From the NCBI RefSeq assembly GCF_019649055.1, contig NW_026570279.1:62001-126000 (forward strand): a stretch of DNA of 64,000 nucleotides, written 5' to 3'. The stretch is from Paramacrobiotus metropolitanus. Lineage: Eukaryota; Tardigrada; Eutardigrada; Parachela; Macrobiotidae. Under the pieces are notes generated by a model. The model was given only the letters and a program-made list of their open reading frames with translations, did no database searches and had not been told where the DNA came from. The translations under genes were made by a program, and so were the position numbers. Below are positions 1-10,234 of this stretch, one piece after another (the stretch's first letter is position 1; every line of letters starts with the position of its first letter).

Positions 1-3000
1 CGGAATTAATCCCGATCCTAATCTGCATCTTTCGGTCGGGTAATCGAGGAAAGTCCATGTCCATAACCGTCTGCATTATATGCAGCGCTAGACTGGCGGT
101 TTCACTGGCATGCTGGCTTCCATGTCTGTTTGGGATGCCACTAGCGACCTATTCAAAATGTAATCGGACCGGGATCGTCTGTTTGCCTACATATTTTGCT
201 TGGAAAGCTTCAAGCGGTCAACGAGCTTGACTGGTTTGACGTCGTCGTTAACAACATACCATGTACTCTTCACCTCGGTTCTCCACTTTCAGCACATCAT
301 AGCTATCTAAGTATACAGCTGATATTAGCTTAACCAGGAAGCTGACTATGTATACCTTGCAGCAAATAAGAACAATTTCAAACATGGGAGTTTTACAAGA
401 AGTACCAGTTAACGTGTCCAGCGCACTCCAGCATTCACTCACGACTTTGATCACTTCTGTCGGCGGAATTTTTGAACTGTAGAGCAGGGAAAATTGAGAT
501 TATATAAAATGATGGTATGACACATCAGAAGTTGATACAGGGGGCAAAACTAGGCATCTTCCACCGTTCCTTTATACTGCTGCCGTCAGCCGGCTGGAGT
601 TTGACGTTGTGGCTGAACATGGCGCTTAAGGGATCTGGCCCGGTACATTGCACCAAATTCGTGTACATCCACGGGAACCTTCGCTGTCGCGCACTCCCAA
701 ATACCTTTTTGCATTGCTTTATGGCATTTTGTAGCCAAAAGAATTGTATACGTAGTTGTGAAATCCGTTTACGCGCGCAACATCCGGTTGCGGAGTTATG
801 AGGGTAACAAAATTCCAAAAAGTTTAAATGCATTCAGGTGTACCAAAAGTCTCATTATGGCCGATCACTTTCAAATTTTGCACGTAAATGCACGTAACCA
901 TGAAGATTGGTTTGGTTCGGAACCAGACTTCTAAGATTTTTTTTAGATTTTAAAATGAATTTTAAAATTTTTGAAATTCATTTTAAAATTCGAAAAAAAT
1001 TGTAGAAGTCTGGATCCGTACCAAAACAATCTTCATGGTTATGTGCATTTGCGTGCAAAATTTGAAAGGGATCGGTCCATAATAGTTGCTGTCAAATATG
1101 CTACGTATTGGGACTCGGATGCGAATTGTATCTAGGTCAAAACTCTCGAGTGCGCAACAACTCACGCACTGATTTGTGAGTCAGACAGATTCACTGATAA
1201 CGCCGCGCGCATTGGTCAGATGGAGAATCAGTTGCTGAATTAGAAAACCGAGCTGTTGAGCTCGGTTTTATAATTCGCGCTCACATTCATGACCGCTTGT
1301 CAACTCTTTAAAATTATCCTGCGCTGCTAATAAACGTTCGTAGTGATCCAGGCTGCATTAAACTGTATGTAATTACGCTGTACTTACTGTAGTTCGTCAT
1401 TAAGTTTTAAGACAATAAGGTTTAATTAATTAACCTAATAATTAGTAACTGAACGAAAATTTGATGAACTAACTAGAGCCATTCACGCCTAATGAGCACA
1501 TTTAACAGCTAATTAATTAGCGAATCTGCCCTAATTAGTAATTTCGCACCTGGTTTTTTTAGCACCTAATTAGCAAATTTATTACACATGAAAAAAATTA
1601 ATTACATGTCATCAAGCTATGTGAGATCATTTTTCTTAACAAGTTTGCGCTTGTTGTGTTGCGTTGTCCATGGTAGTGAATGGCACTGAAGGCAGATTTA
1701 TTGCAGAATTCACGGTGCTGTCAGATCTGGTGTTTATTTCTACGAGTGTATCCGTTATCAGTGGTGGGAACATGTTTCAATTTTTTCTCTTAGTCATAGC
1801 GGAAAAATGAGTAACCGATACGTGCGCAGCAGTCGTGCCGCAGATACAAGCGGGCTGCTGATATTTGACAGTCCTGAATGAGACTTTTGGTACACCTGAA
1901 TGCATTTAAACTTTTTGGAATTTTGTTGCCCTCATAACTCCGCAACCGGATGTTGCGCGCGCAAAAGGATTTCACAACTACGTATACAATTCTTTTGGCT
2001 ACAAAATACCATAAAGCAATGCAAAAAAGTGTTTGGGAGTGCGCGACAGCGAAAGTTCCCGCCAATGCACACGAATTTAGTGCTATGTACCGGGCCAAAT
2101 CCCTTAAGCACCGCGTCTGGTTTAACCATACGTACTGCCGTAACGTCATACTCGGTGACGAGAGCACAGCAGGGGAGCGCTGGTAGACGCCTAGTTTCGC
2201 CCCTTATATATGGTTTAGATGCGCGAGCAGACGCATGTTTTCCTGTTCCGGTAAGTGGTATGCTGTTTTAAAGAACAAATGAATCTGAGAAAATTTTAAA
2301 AAAACGACATCCTAATTCCTAACTGTAACTGGAAATAAAGGCAATTAGGAAGAAAACCCATCGCAAAACTATGTTGCTTGTTATTGAGCCGGAATGAAAC
2401 TGCATGGGGTGACACAGTGCCGAATGTACTGTAAATACGTCACAATTATCTGGAAGCGCGTTCAACTGTGATTACACATTTGCAATAATCAGGTTAATTT
2501 GTTCTTTCAGGATGCTTGTTGGTGCAAACCAACCCTTAATGAAGAAAGGCTTACCATACCACGTTGAAGCCAAATAATCGGACGAACATAATGGTGACGG
2601 CGTCATATGGCTACAAAAAAAACCTGAAGCTCAAGAACTCCTGGTAAAATACCTTGTTGCTGTTCACCTCACAAAAATACTGTTTTCCGGTGTTCGTCAT
2701 GTTTTCGATTATGTGCCTAGACAGAATCAGACATTTAAGTGATTAACGGTTGACTGTTGATACAGGTGCGTCGGGCACTGCCTTACTCTGGTATCATGGA
2801 CATCAGCAGAGAATCGCCACTCCGCTGCCATTCAGCTAGCTTTCTCAGAGATTCTTCCAGCTGTTTACTATTTTCAACTTCTTTCTGAAAATGACGGAAC
2901 GTTATCTGCTGAGAATGCCATCCACTAGCGGCTAACTCCGCGGAGCCGCTGTGAAGAGGCAGATCACTCAAATAGAAGCCGATGCGCTCCACATCGGATA

Positions 3001-6000
3001 GGTCGTTCAATCTGTAAAAACACAGGAATAACTAACTCACTAATTCATCGGGGTAATTTGACGCATACGTTGGCGTCGAGCTCAGGAATACCACGCGTTG
3101 CGGGGAAAATTGTTTGAATTGTCCTTTGAGCAAGAGTCGATGAGGCGACCGGAAATTCTGTTTGGTGTAAGGATTTTCTACGCGAATAGTGGGCACTGAT
3201 TCCAGCTCTATGACGACATCTTGCAAATGTAGAATCTACAAAGGAACAGTGTTCTATCAGTTAAATTATTCTGCTGCCATATTACCGGCAAAACGAACGT
3301 CGATCTGTTTTAAAGGAAACTGCATGACTGGCACAGCGAGATGATGTTTGTAAATGCCAATACAGGTAAATAATTTAGGAAACCCAAAAATACTGCTACT
3401 GCTGTGTAACCTGTGCAACAACTGTGTTCTATTAATTACGAATAAAAAAACGCACGCATAGCCATAATGTTCTTGTTTTAAACAAAAAACTGTTTGTCGC
3501 ACCTCTTCAAGAGTTAAATCAAAAGTGGGGTGGGCTGGCCGGAAGAACTCTACCAGTGGTCGACCAGCAACTTTTTCTTCAAACAATCGTTGCAGCCGGC
3601 TGCTACACAACCTAACGATCAACTGTTCATCCAGAACTGTAACAAAAAGACACCAGATGTAACTTATATCCCACTGAGAAAACGGATTACAACAACGCGA
3701 CAATAATATTTTGGTCCACTGCAATCATGTGCGCCACAGCACCCCTAGCAGACTAAATCATTCCCAGAATTGATCCAACTCACATAAACTATAGGGAAGG
3801 ATTTTGAAAAACGTCTGCGATTTAAGGCCGGGGAACCGAGGTGTTAGGTGGTGATTGTATCCGGTCATTGATCCCACATATCCATTATTCGGAAAATCCA
3901 ACCGCATTACTGTCAGATAGGATCCCCGCTGTAACAGCTCCCGCTCTTCCATCACACAGACATTGAAATACGACTTGTTGAAGAATTTGGTGTTAGTGGC
4001 TAGTTCTTTCAGCTGTCCGAGAAAAGGAAATGCATAACTATGTGTTGTTCTACGAGTATAATGGTTTTCCACCGTTCGTTTTTCGGTATATATAGGAAAA
4101 CTCCAGATGACCTCTACAATGCACTCCATTTATCGTGCCCCAAACATTTTTCTATACTTGAAACCAGAGCTGGTTCGATAAGTCATCGGAGGCCTCCGCT
4201 AAGTCCGTTGACTCCGATAATTCCGATGTTTTCATTGGAAAAAGCGGCATCGGAAATGTTTTATACGGTATCGCACCGGATCCGAAAAATTATCGGGGAA
4301 GGCTCCGCACAAGACCTTTCACCACCACCAGGCTCCGCACACAGGCTTTTTTATTATTTTTTAATTTTTGTACAAAAACCACCGAAATCTCGTCACAGAC
4401 ACCGTCACCAAAGTCGCCTGGCACCAATATCTTGAAAAAATTAGTTAATTGTAATTACGGGCGGTAAGAAGCAGCTTTTTTGTCTCGCGGTCTGTCTCCT
4501 CTTTTTTGATGCCATTCGGGGGCCTCCGGTTCCGTTATGGTTAGAGAATTCATCGGTTTTACTCGCTCGGCCGCCCGGTCAGGACGGTGTTTGAGTGTTT
4601 ATACGGCCGTAGTGTTTGTACAGTAGTGACTTTGTGCCTCAAAAAAACACGTAACGAATTTATTGAAACGACCTTTAAACAAAGACTACTGTCTTTGTTT
4701 AAAGGTCGTTTCAATAAATTCGCCTGTCTTTCAAAATCGTGAATTAAATTTTGTGGAACGCAGTGGTAAATGTCGACCGGTGCGAATTTTCGCTTACAAA
4801 AATTTTTGATGTTTTTATTGGATGATCGGCTTTATCGTATCGGAAATTTTGAGCAAAATCGTAGCGGTATCCGAATCGTATCGGGTTTATGGTTCGTTGT
4901 ATATTTTCCTTGGTTTAGAATTTGTTGTTATATCGTATAAATAAATCTTATTTTTCACTGAAAGTGACACGCGTGGGATCATTCGACCGAAAGCCACATT
5001 TGTTGGTTTCGTGGTAATTAAGACACGCGATGGGGCGTTATCCATTAGTTCCGTAATGTAACGGCATTAAGTTTTGCATGTGGCGGAAGCAGGCCTTTGC
5101 GGCGTTTCACTCGAAATCTCCCTAATTATGGCAAGCACCAACAATGCATTTTAATTTCGTGGATTACCTGACCGGTAACGTAGGGAGCAAAACCTTGCCG
5201 TATCGACTCGTAATGAAGAATCATACCGGACACATCCTCAGCGACAACCACAAAAGACGGATGGATCATGCGGGGATAACTATAGCGCATGCAGTGATGA
5301 AGGTGATTCATGTTGCGAATTAAATCACGAAAATGGCGGCCAGACACGCGAAGAATCTGCATCACGCTTCTTTAAACATTCCAGAGAATACATACAAAAC
5401 GTTCTGACGTACCTTGTCATGTCCATATGTATGGCAATACTGCAATTAAATTGCGAAAACTTCTATTGTCGTTAACATAATTACATAACTACGATACTTT
5501 CTGTTTCATGGTAAGTCGCATAACTGGTTCTCTAATTTCTATAAATAAACAGACCAAACGGAAAACATAATTAATTCAAAGTATGATTCTACCGGCTTCG
5601 GAATGCGTTTAGACTAGAATATAGGGCAGCTAGGGGTGTCAACGGTTCGACCAGTTCCGATTTATTTCACAATCGGTTCAACTTCACCACATAATCCATA
5701 TTTTCAATCGGCAAAGGACCTTATGTGGTTCCGTTAAAATCACTGAGGCGAGTGACTTTTGAGGAAACGAACCGACCACGATCGAAATTAAAGTGTTATA
5801 AAGATTATCAAAATATACGGTAATTCCTGGTATCACATCGCTTTCGAAAACCAAAATTTCAACAAAACTAGGAAATAAATACTTCACAATTTCTCGTACT
5901 ATTATCAAGACAAGTAACTCACAGGAAATTTAAGACTTTGCTTCGAAATATTTGAAACAATATTACGCTATTTAAAATTTAAAAAAATTCACGAATGTTC

Positions 6001-6887
6001 AAAAAAATAACTACAGAATGACACCCAGTTGTTTAATGGCAGTGGCAGCTAAACTTGAATCATAGCCATAACGATGGGTCATTTCGGATACAAGCTGTCA
6101 GCCAGTACTTTATGCTCAGTGAGCGTGGAGTTGGTGCCGCATAGGCCTCGAATACTGTACGAAAATATTGCAACTTCCGTGGTGCAGAAAGCGGAATCCG
6201 AACCGCTAACCATTTTTTTCACCATCAGATTAAAACGATTAAAACGTCAAAACGGTATCTAGTTTAAACGGTTGGGTTAGAAAACGTTCTGTTAAAAAAT
6301 GCCTGACGCCAAACGGAACCGATCCGGTTTAACCGCGTTTAAAAAGCTTTCGGTTTTTGACTCTTCTAATGGCAACTGGCAAAGGCACTTTTTATACGCG
6401 ATGCACAAGTCACTACTACATCCCGAATCCCATGACGATCGAGACTGTAGACAACACCATACTTAATTACACAGCAGTTGAGTTATTCTTATCAATGAAA
6501 CCATTCGATCAATAATAATCTGTACCATCGATCAGCACCACAAGGCTACTACAACCAGAAATTACAATTTGCCAGCGTTTACATCTCTCGCAGGGAATCA
6601 TACATACATAAAACTGTCGTAATCATACTACGCAATCTGGTGTGTAGCATATTTACCAAGACGAACATCCTCCCGAAAATCTCCAAATAATACTCCGGTT
6701 CTTTTTTCTCCTCCAACACTTCGGCGGCGGTCTGTACCAGAGCCCTCACATATTTATCCGGGTACACTTCGTGTGTGTTGAAGGCAGTCACCGGAATACC
6801 GGCACATTCGATGATCCTTTGATACAGCACATCGCCATAAGTTTGCTGGAGACATGCCGCCATGGACTGGATGACCATGTCGTACAT
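1..6887 (-). CDS. Soluble guanylyl cyclase beta-like subunit, intact copy, 12 exons, C-terminus beyond window
   Basis: Beta-type subunit of the nitric-oxide/gas-sensing cytosolic guanylyl cyclase (GTP to cGMP). Exons in gene order: 6657-6887, 5413-5439, 5168-5356, 3784-4012, 3503-3636, 3069-3235, 2787-3011, 2653-2716, 2555-2610, 406-476, 260-306, 1-148. All joins keep frame with GT-AG sites and give about 529 aa before the window edge. The start is MYDMVIQ, where the family starts MYGFVN. HNOB haem domain is residues 1-180: proximal His106 in NHLHHCM and the YxSxR haem-propionate motif as Y135-S137-R139. HNOBA domain follows (LFLDEQLIV, FYLSDLPLH), then a coiled-coil linker (about 340-395) and the class III cyclase domain from about 423. 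GFNVVCSK matches the beta-subunit signature; guanine-binding Glu473 is kept in KVEN, but the following region reads RGEEYM in place of VGDKYM. The final C-terminal exons are left of position 1. A worn second copy lies at 59.3-64 kb. Confidence 0.93.
540..2203. mobile_element. Foldback DNA element (about 1.66 kb) in the cyclase intron
   Basis: Inserted in the intron between the exons at 406-476 and 2555-2610. The ends are inverted: the left starts GGGGCAAAACTAGGCATCTT at 541 and the right end, read on the minus strand from 2203, is GGGGCGAAACTAGGCGTCTA. The arms stay similar for over 300 bp (about 541-860 against 1880-2203). The second gene copy, near 59815-59830, is an empty site: flanking bases run straight from the CATCAGAAGTT side to the CGCGAGCAGACGCAT side, and the exon offset between copies changes by about 1.67 kb across it. 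A TA-rich target duplication is likely but not exact. No transposase ORF is seen inside, so it is non-autonomous. Related pieces occur at 26946-27080, 54056-54230 and 57626-58212. Confidence 0.85.
858..1083. repeat. Inner palindrome of the foldback element
   Basis: The segment around 858-920 (GATCACTTTCAAATTTTGCA) returns in inverted form at about 1030-1083 (TGCAAAATTTGAAAGGGATC). The centre is AT-rich, near 970, with runs of TTTTAAAAT. The same palindromic core is present in the element at 57626-58212, which suggests it is the core of the family and that the 540-2203 copy has extra sequence on one side of it. Confidence 0.7.
4655..4722. repeat. Perfect 32-bp inverted repeat with 4-nt loop in cyclase intron
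   Basis: The left arm 4655-4686 and right arm 4691-4722 are exact reverse complements, separated by TACT. It lies in the intron between exons 3784-4012 and 5168-5356. The matching intron of the second gene copy (about 62235-62290) keeps only a worn version of one arm, so the perfect hairpin is specific to this copy. The surrounding intron (4130-4920) is repeat-like, rich in TCGGAAAT and ATCGTATCGG words that also recur at 61970-62460. Confidence 0.8.
5413..5439 (-). CDS. 27-nt microexon of the guanylyl cyclase beta-like gene
   Basis: This microexon encodes YCHTYGHDK, which fills exactly the gap between exon 1 (ending RMFVL) and exon 3 (starting ILRVSG) where the family has FCQESGYDT. It is flanked by TTGCAG on the acceptor side and GTACGT on the donor side and is phase 0 at both ends. 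The equivalent 27 nt at 62960-62986 in the second gene copy has the same splice sites and one base change (CAT for TAT at the first codon). It is too short for ordinary ORF or gene prediction. Confidence 0.85.
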
Positions 6888-8094
6888 TGCGAGCGACAGC
6901 TATTGAAATTGCCGGTTGGTCAACGTGACCCAATCTTTACACGCCCCGTACGAATACAGCCAGTTTTCAGGCTGTCATTGTTATACAATGCGCTAAATTT
7001 TGTGATCTGCACTATGTGTTGTTTGATGTAAAGAAAGCTAACCTGAAATTAAGCGTAGTCGCATCAGATAGCCTCTATGAAAGGATCGGCGCCATCGAGG
7101 TATACGTACGCAATGGCTACTACGCTCTAGGGAAATGCCCCACTGTAGTAACGGTGGGTGATGACAGTCACGCAGGTACATGTATGTTCTTTATTGATCT
7201 CTTTTAAGCGCATAGCCACAGTGTGCATTTGACTGGGCGGCATAGCGCGCTCCAAGTTAGGATAAATCTCGTCGACAAATGAAATTTTAATTTCATGCTA
7301 CCATTTCCCTAATGATTCAGTTGCACTGGCAGTGTTCCCCCGTTAAGGCTTGATCAAACAAACAAAATTATGGTTGTTTTAATTGAGTATAATTTAAAAA
7401 GTTTTTAATAAGAAACTCGCCTCTCCACTTACCGGGGACACATAGCAGAGCCTCGTGACGCTAGCGACACAGCCGGTTGTTTTCTGGATCGATAGATTTT
7501 GCTCTTCTTTCGAATTACTGCAGTCGGGCGAGGGTGTACTGCTCTTTTCAAACAAGGAAGTGCAATGATCAACCAGCAACCTCGGCAGATTACTCCACGA
7601 CTGGGACAATGTTGGTAATCAACTGGGTCGCATGGGAGCTATTCCTTGAAATCATCCAGTAGTTTCCTGTAATACAGGAAACTATTGTTGCATTATAACA
7701 CGCCCCAGTGCAATCAACCCACACTGACATGTACGTTCTTCCGTGATATTTCCAATAATTGATGGTGGACAATTTGCACGGTAGTTATTGCAGTCAGGTC
7801 TCTGTCAAAAGGTCAGCGGGGGCAATACGCTGAGCGATCCAAGCGTTCACGGATGCGCAAAAGCATTCACAGCGAGCGGTTGGGAGCGCTCCTCGTCAAT
7901 AACGATCGGTTTAAATGCAATTGAGTGGTCGGCTTACCCAAGTGCTATAGCTGATAAGAAGTGTATAACCTGTATGTTCGTGCAAGCGTTTCAATACGCT
8001 TAATAAGCAAAAATCAGATTTTTATCAAAGTTCGTTAGATACCAAAGTTAATTCTGTTCTAGTTTTGGCATGGCTGGATGAAAATACCGTACTT
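6888..8094. other. Upstream flank of the cyclase gene, no gene seen
   Basis: This is the 5' side of the minus-strand cyclase gene and should hold its promoter. I see no distinctive promoter motif or convincing coding exon. Open frames here are short (about 70 codons) and have no recognisable motifs. Confidence 0.4.
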
Positions 8095-8436
8095 ATCGAA
8101 TTATAGGCCCTCCTACCTACAATTGAAGCCCCCCCTCGCGTAATTGGAGCCCCCGCAAAAGATGGTTCAAAAATTGTAACCCACCCCCTCCCAAGTAGAA
8201 GCCCGGGGCATTAATAAAATTCACGGAAAAATGAAATTTCTGAGCACCGGAAATCGGTATGTACCGGTACCGGTGCATTTATCATGTAGTTTTTACGCCC
8301 TTGCCAATAAAACACATTTGAAATATAATAGCCCCCCCCCCCTGCCGAAATACAAGCCGCTGCCCGTAATTGAAGCCCCTCCGCAGCGTTCTAACATTGG
8401 TAGCCCCGGGCTTATAATTCGATGATAATGACGGTA
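8095..8436. mobile_element. MITE-like element with poly-C/AAGCCCC interior
   Basis: The ends are inverted: TACCGTACTTATCGAATTAT at 8095 against, on the minus strand from 8436, TACCGTCATTATCATCGAAT. The interior is made of AAGCCCCC / GGAGCCCC words with long C runs. A second member with the same ends and interior lies at 55815-56099. No coding capacity. Confidence 0.6.
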
Positions 8437-9984
8437 TGCGGTAGTTCGAAACGCAAATGGTACTGGTCTTTACACGATGTGCGCGCCTGTAGTCGGCAGA
8501 AAGGTTTTCGCGTTTAATCCTTTACGATCAAAGAAGCCGCGTGAACCATAGGAAGGCTACTTGAACCATCCTGCTGGACCGCATTAGGCTTTCTGTAGAT
8601 AGCGTAACCTTTCCGCCGGACTGGTGAATCTTCCTGTTGTAGTACAATAATATGTACGTACTCCTTTAAAGTTAGTACGAGTATCTTGTGAATCTAGATG
8701 ATTGCCCTACGAATAATGCGCCGTAGAAACTGGATAGCAATATCCAGTGTTGTTGGTGAGTTTGGATTTAGTTGTATGTTTGGCTCGTTAGCGAACAGTC
8801 ATATTTATAAAGAAACACCGCCGCGGTTTCTTTGATCGTACATCGTTAACCGGTAAATCTTTCTGTCGCCTACAAGCGCCGGCATTAAAGCCCCACTAAT
8901 TGCATGGTTTCGAATTGCAGTTGCAACAAAGACCATCACTGCCCCGTTCCACGGTTCGGACAGAGCATTCTGTCAATTTGTTTCACAAAACATTTAGCCC
9001 ACAAAAATATATAAAATGTTATCGAAGAGTGGAGTAAGCGATATGCAAGCCCGATTCAACTTTCACGAATAGGTGGTCCTGAAAACCCTGAAATGCCTGA
9101 GCTATTCTAGGTGCTTCACCACGTTACGTTATTGTGCGTTAAGGCTACTACGATGTGACCGTGTGGGGTAGGCAACCCGTAACAGTAAATAAAGTTTGAA
9201 ATAGACTGTGTGCTTTGCTCCAAATGTCGCCACTGCATCCAGCGTGAAAAGTTTTTCCAAACACCTAGAAAAAATATAGCCTTACTGTACGCTACTCACT
9301 GCGTCTCGCCTGAATGCATTGATTACCTCTTTGTGACACAGGCTTGTACATACATCCACTGGCGTGGGAGGAAGCATAATGCTCTGAACACTCATTTTCG
9401 CATGTTGCAAAAGATTTGGAAAGGTGGAAAAGAAAAATGTCAGTTAAGAATTAGCGGAAATTAAATTACCGCGTAATTTTGTGTTTTCCCTGTACTCGCA
9501 TCCCTGTACCTTCCGGCACTGTTTTGGGCCGTGTGCATCTTGCCTGTGCGCATCGCGTATCGCTATCGTTTGCCATAACGGTTTTTCACCTGTTGCTAAC
9601 TGCACATTTTTCGATAACCACCCGCCCGCCCCACTTTAGCAGCGGCATTGGTTGTTCTCATGGTTCATGTTGTACGCTATTATCTCAATAAAGGAGGGCG
9701 AAAAAATCTGGCACAGGCGGAGGGTGCCGGCAGTGAGCAGCCTGTACCGACAGGTAAGACTCTCAGCTGCAATTGTGTACCTCCGACCATGCCGGTGACT
9801 TTTATCTCCACAAACCGCACGTCGCGTCGCCTCACTCATCGGAATGCTGGATCAGAATTCGCGGATAATTTAAGTTAGCGATTTTTCCAGAAGTGTGGCA
9901 GGTCATTTCGTTTCGAGCAAATTTTACTAAAATAGGTAGTAAAATCACGATGGTTGTGTTGAGCTTGAACGACATAGATGCATA
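8437..9984. other. Non-coding stretch, one weak exon-like segment
   Basis: No gene recognised. At about 9640-9761 an open segment with a hydrophobic start (LVVLMVHVVRYYLNKGGRK) lies between a TTTAGCAG acceptor-like site and a CAG-GTAAGA donor-like site. It could be a transmembrane exon of a receptor, but it matches no family I can name and I do not count it as a gene. Confidence 0.2.
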
Positions 9985-10234
9985 CGAGGACAGGCTTAGT
10001 ATTCGCGATCACCTAAAAAACTAGCGAGAATTCGCGATCACCGTGCCTGGGTTGTGCAGAACAGTCAGTCACCAGCCAGCCACCACGAGAAGGCGGTCCA
10101 GTCCAATGGCTGTGTCACTGGACTGCTTTCCCTTGGTGGCTGGATGGTGACTGACTGTTCTGCACAACCCGGGCACGATGATCGCGAATTCTCGCTAATT
10201 TTTTAGGTGATCGCGAATACTAAGCCTGTCCTCG
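9985..10234. mobile_element. 250-bp MITE with long terminal inverted repeats and TA target site
   Basis: The left end CGAGGACAGGCTTAGTATTC and the right end are reverse complements, and the pairing continues with few mismatches over about 110 bp per arm (TTCGCGATCACC, GGTTGTGCAGAACAGTCAGT). TA flanks both ends (9983-9984 and 10235-10236). This is the structure of a non-autonomous Tc1/mariner-type MITE. No ORF. Confidence 0.85.

Noticed and set aside
406-476. Broken donor in the intact cyclase exon (GTAACT in the second copy reads TTAACT here)
   Set aside because: The real donor is the GTACTT four to five bases further on, present in both copies, and it gives the correct phase to the next exon.
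517-833. Overlapping frames of about 100 codons at 517-833 and 1790-2271 as genes
   Set aside because: They lie in the inverted arms of the foldback element and mirror each other; the shared peptides come from the repeated DNA.
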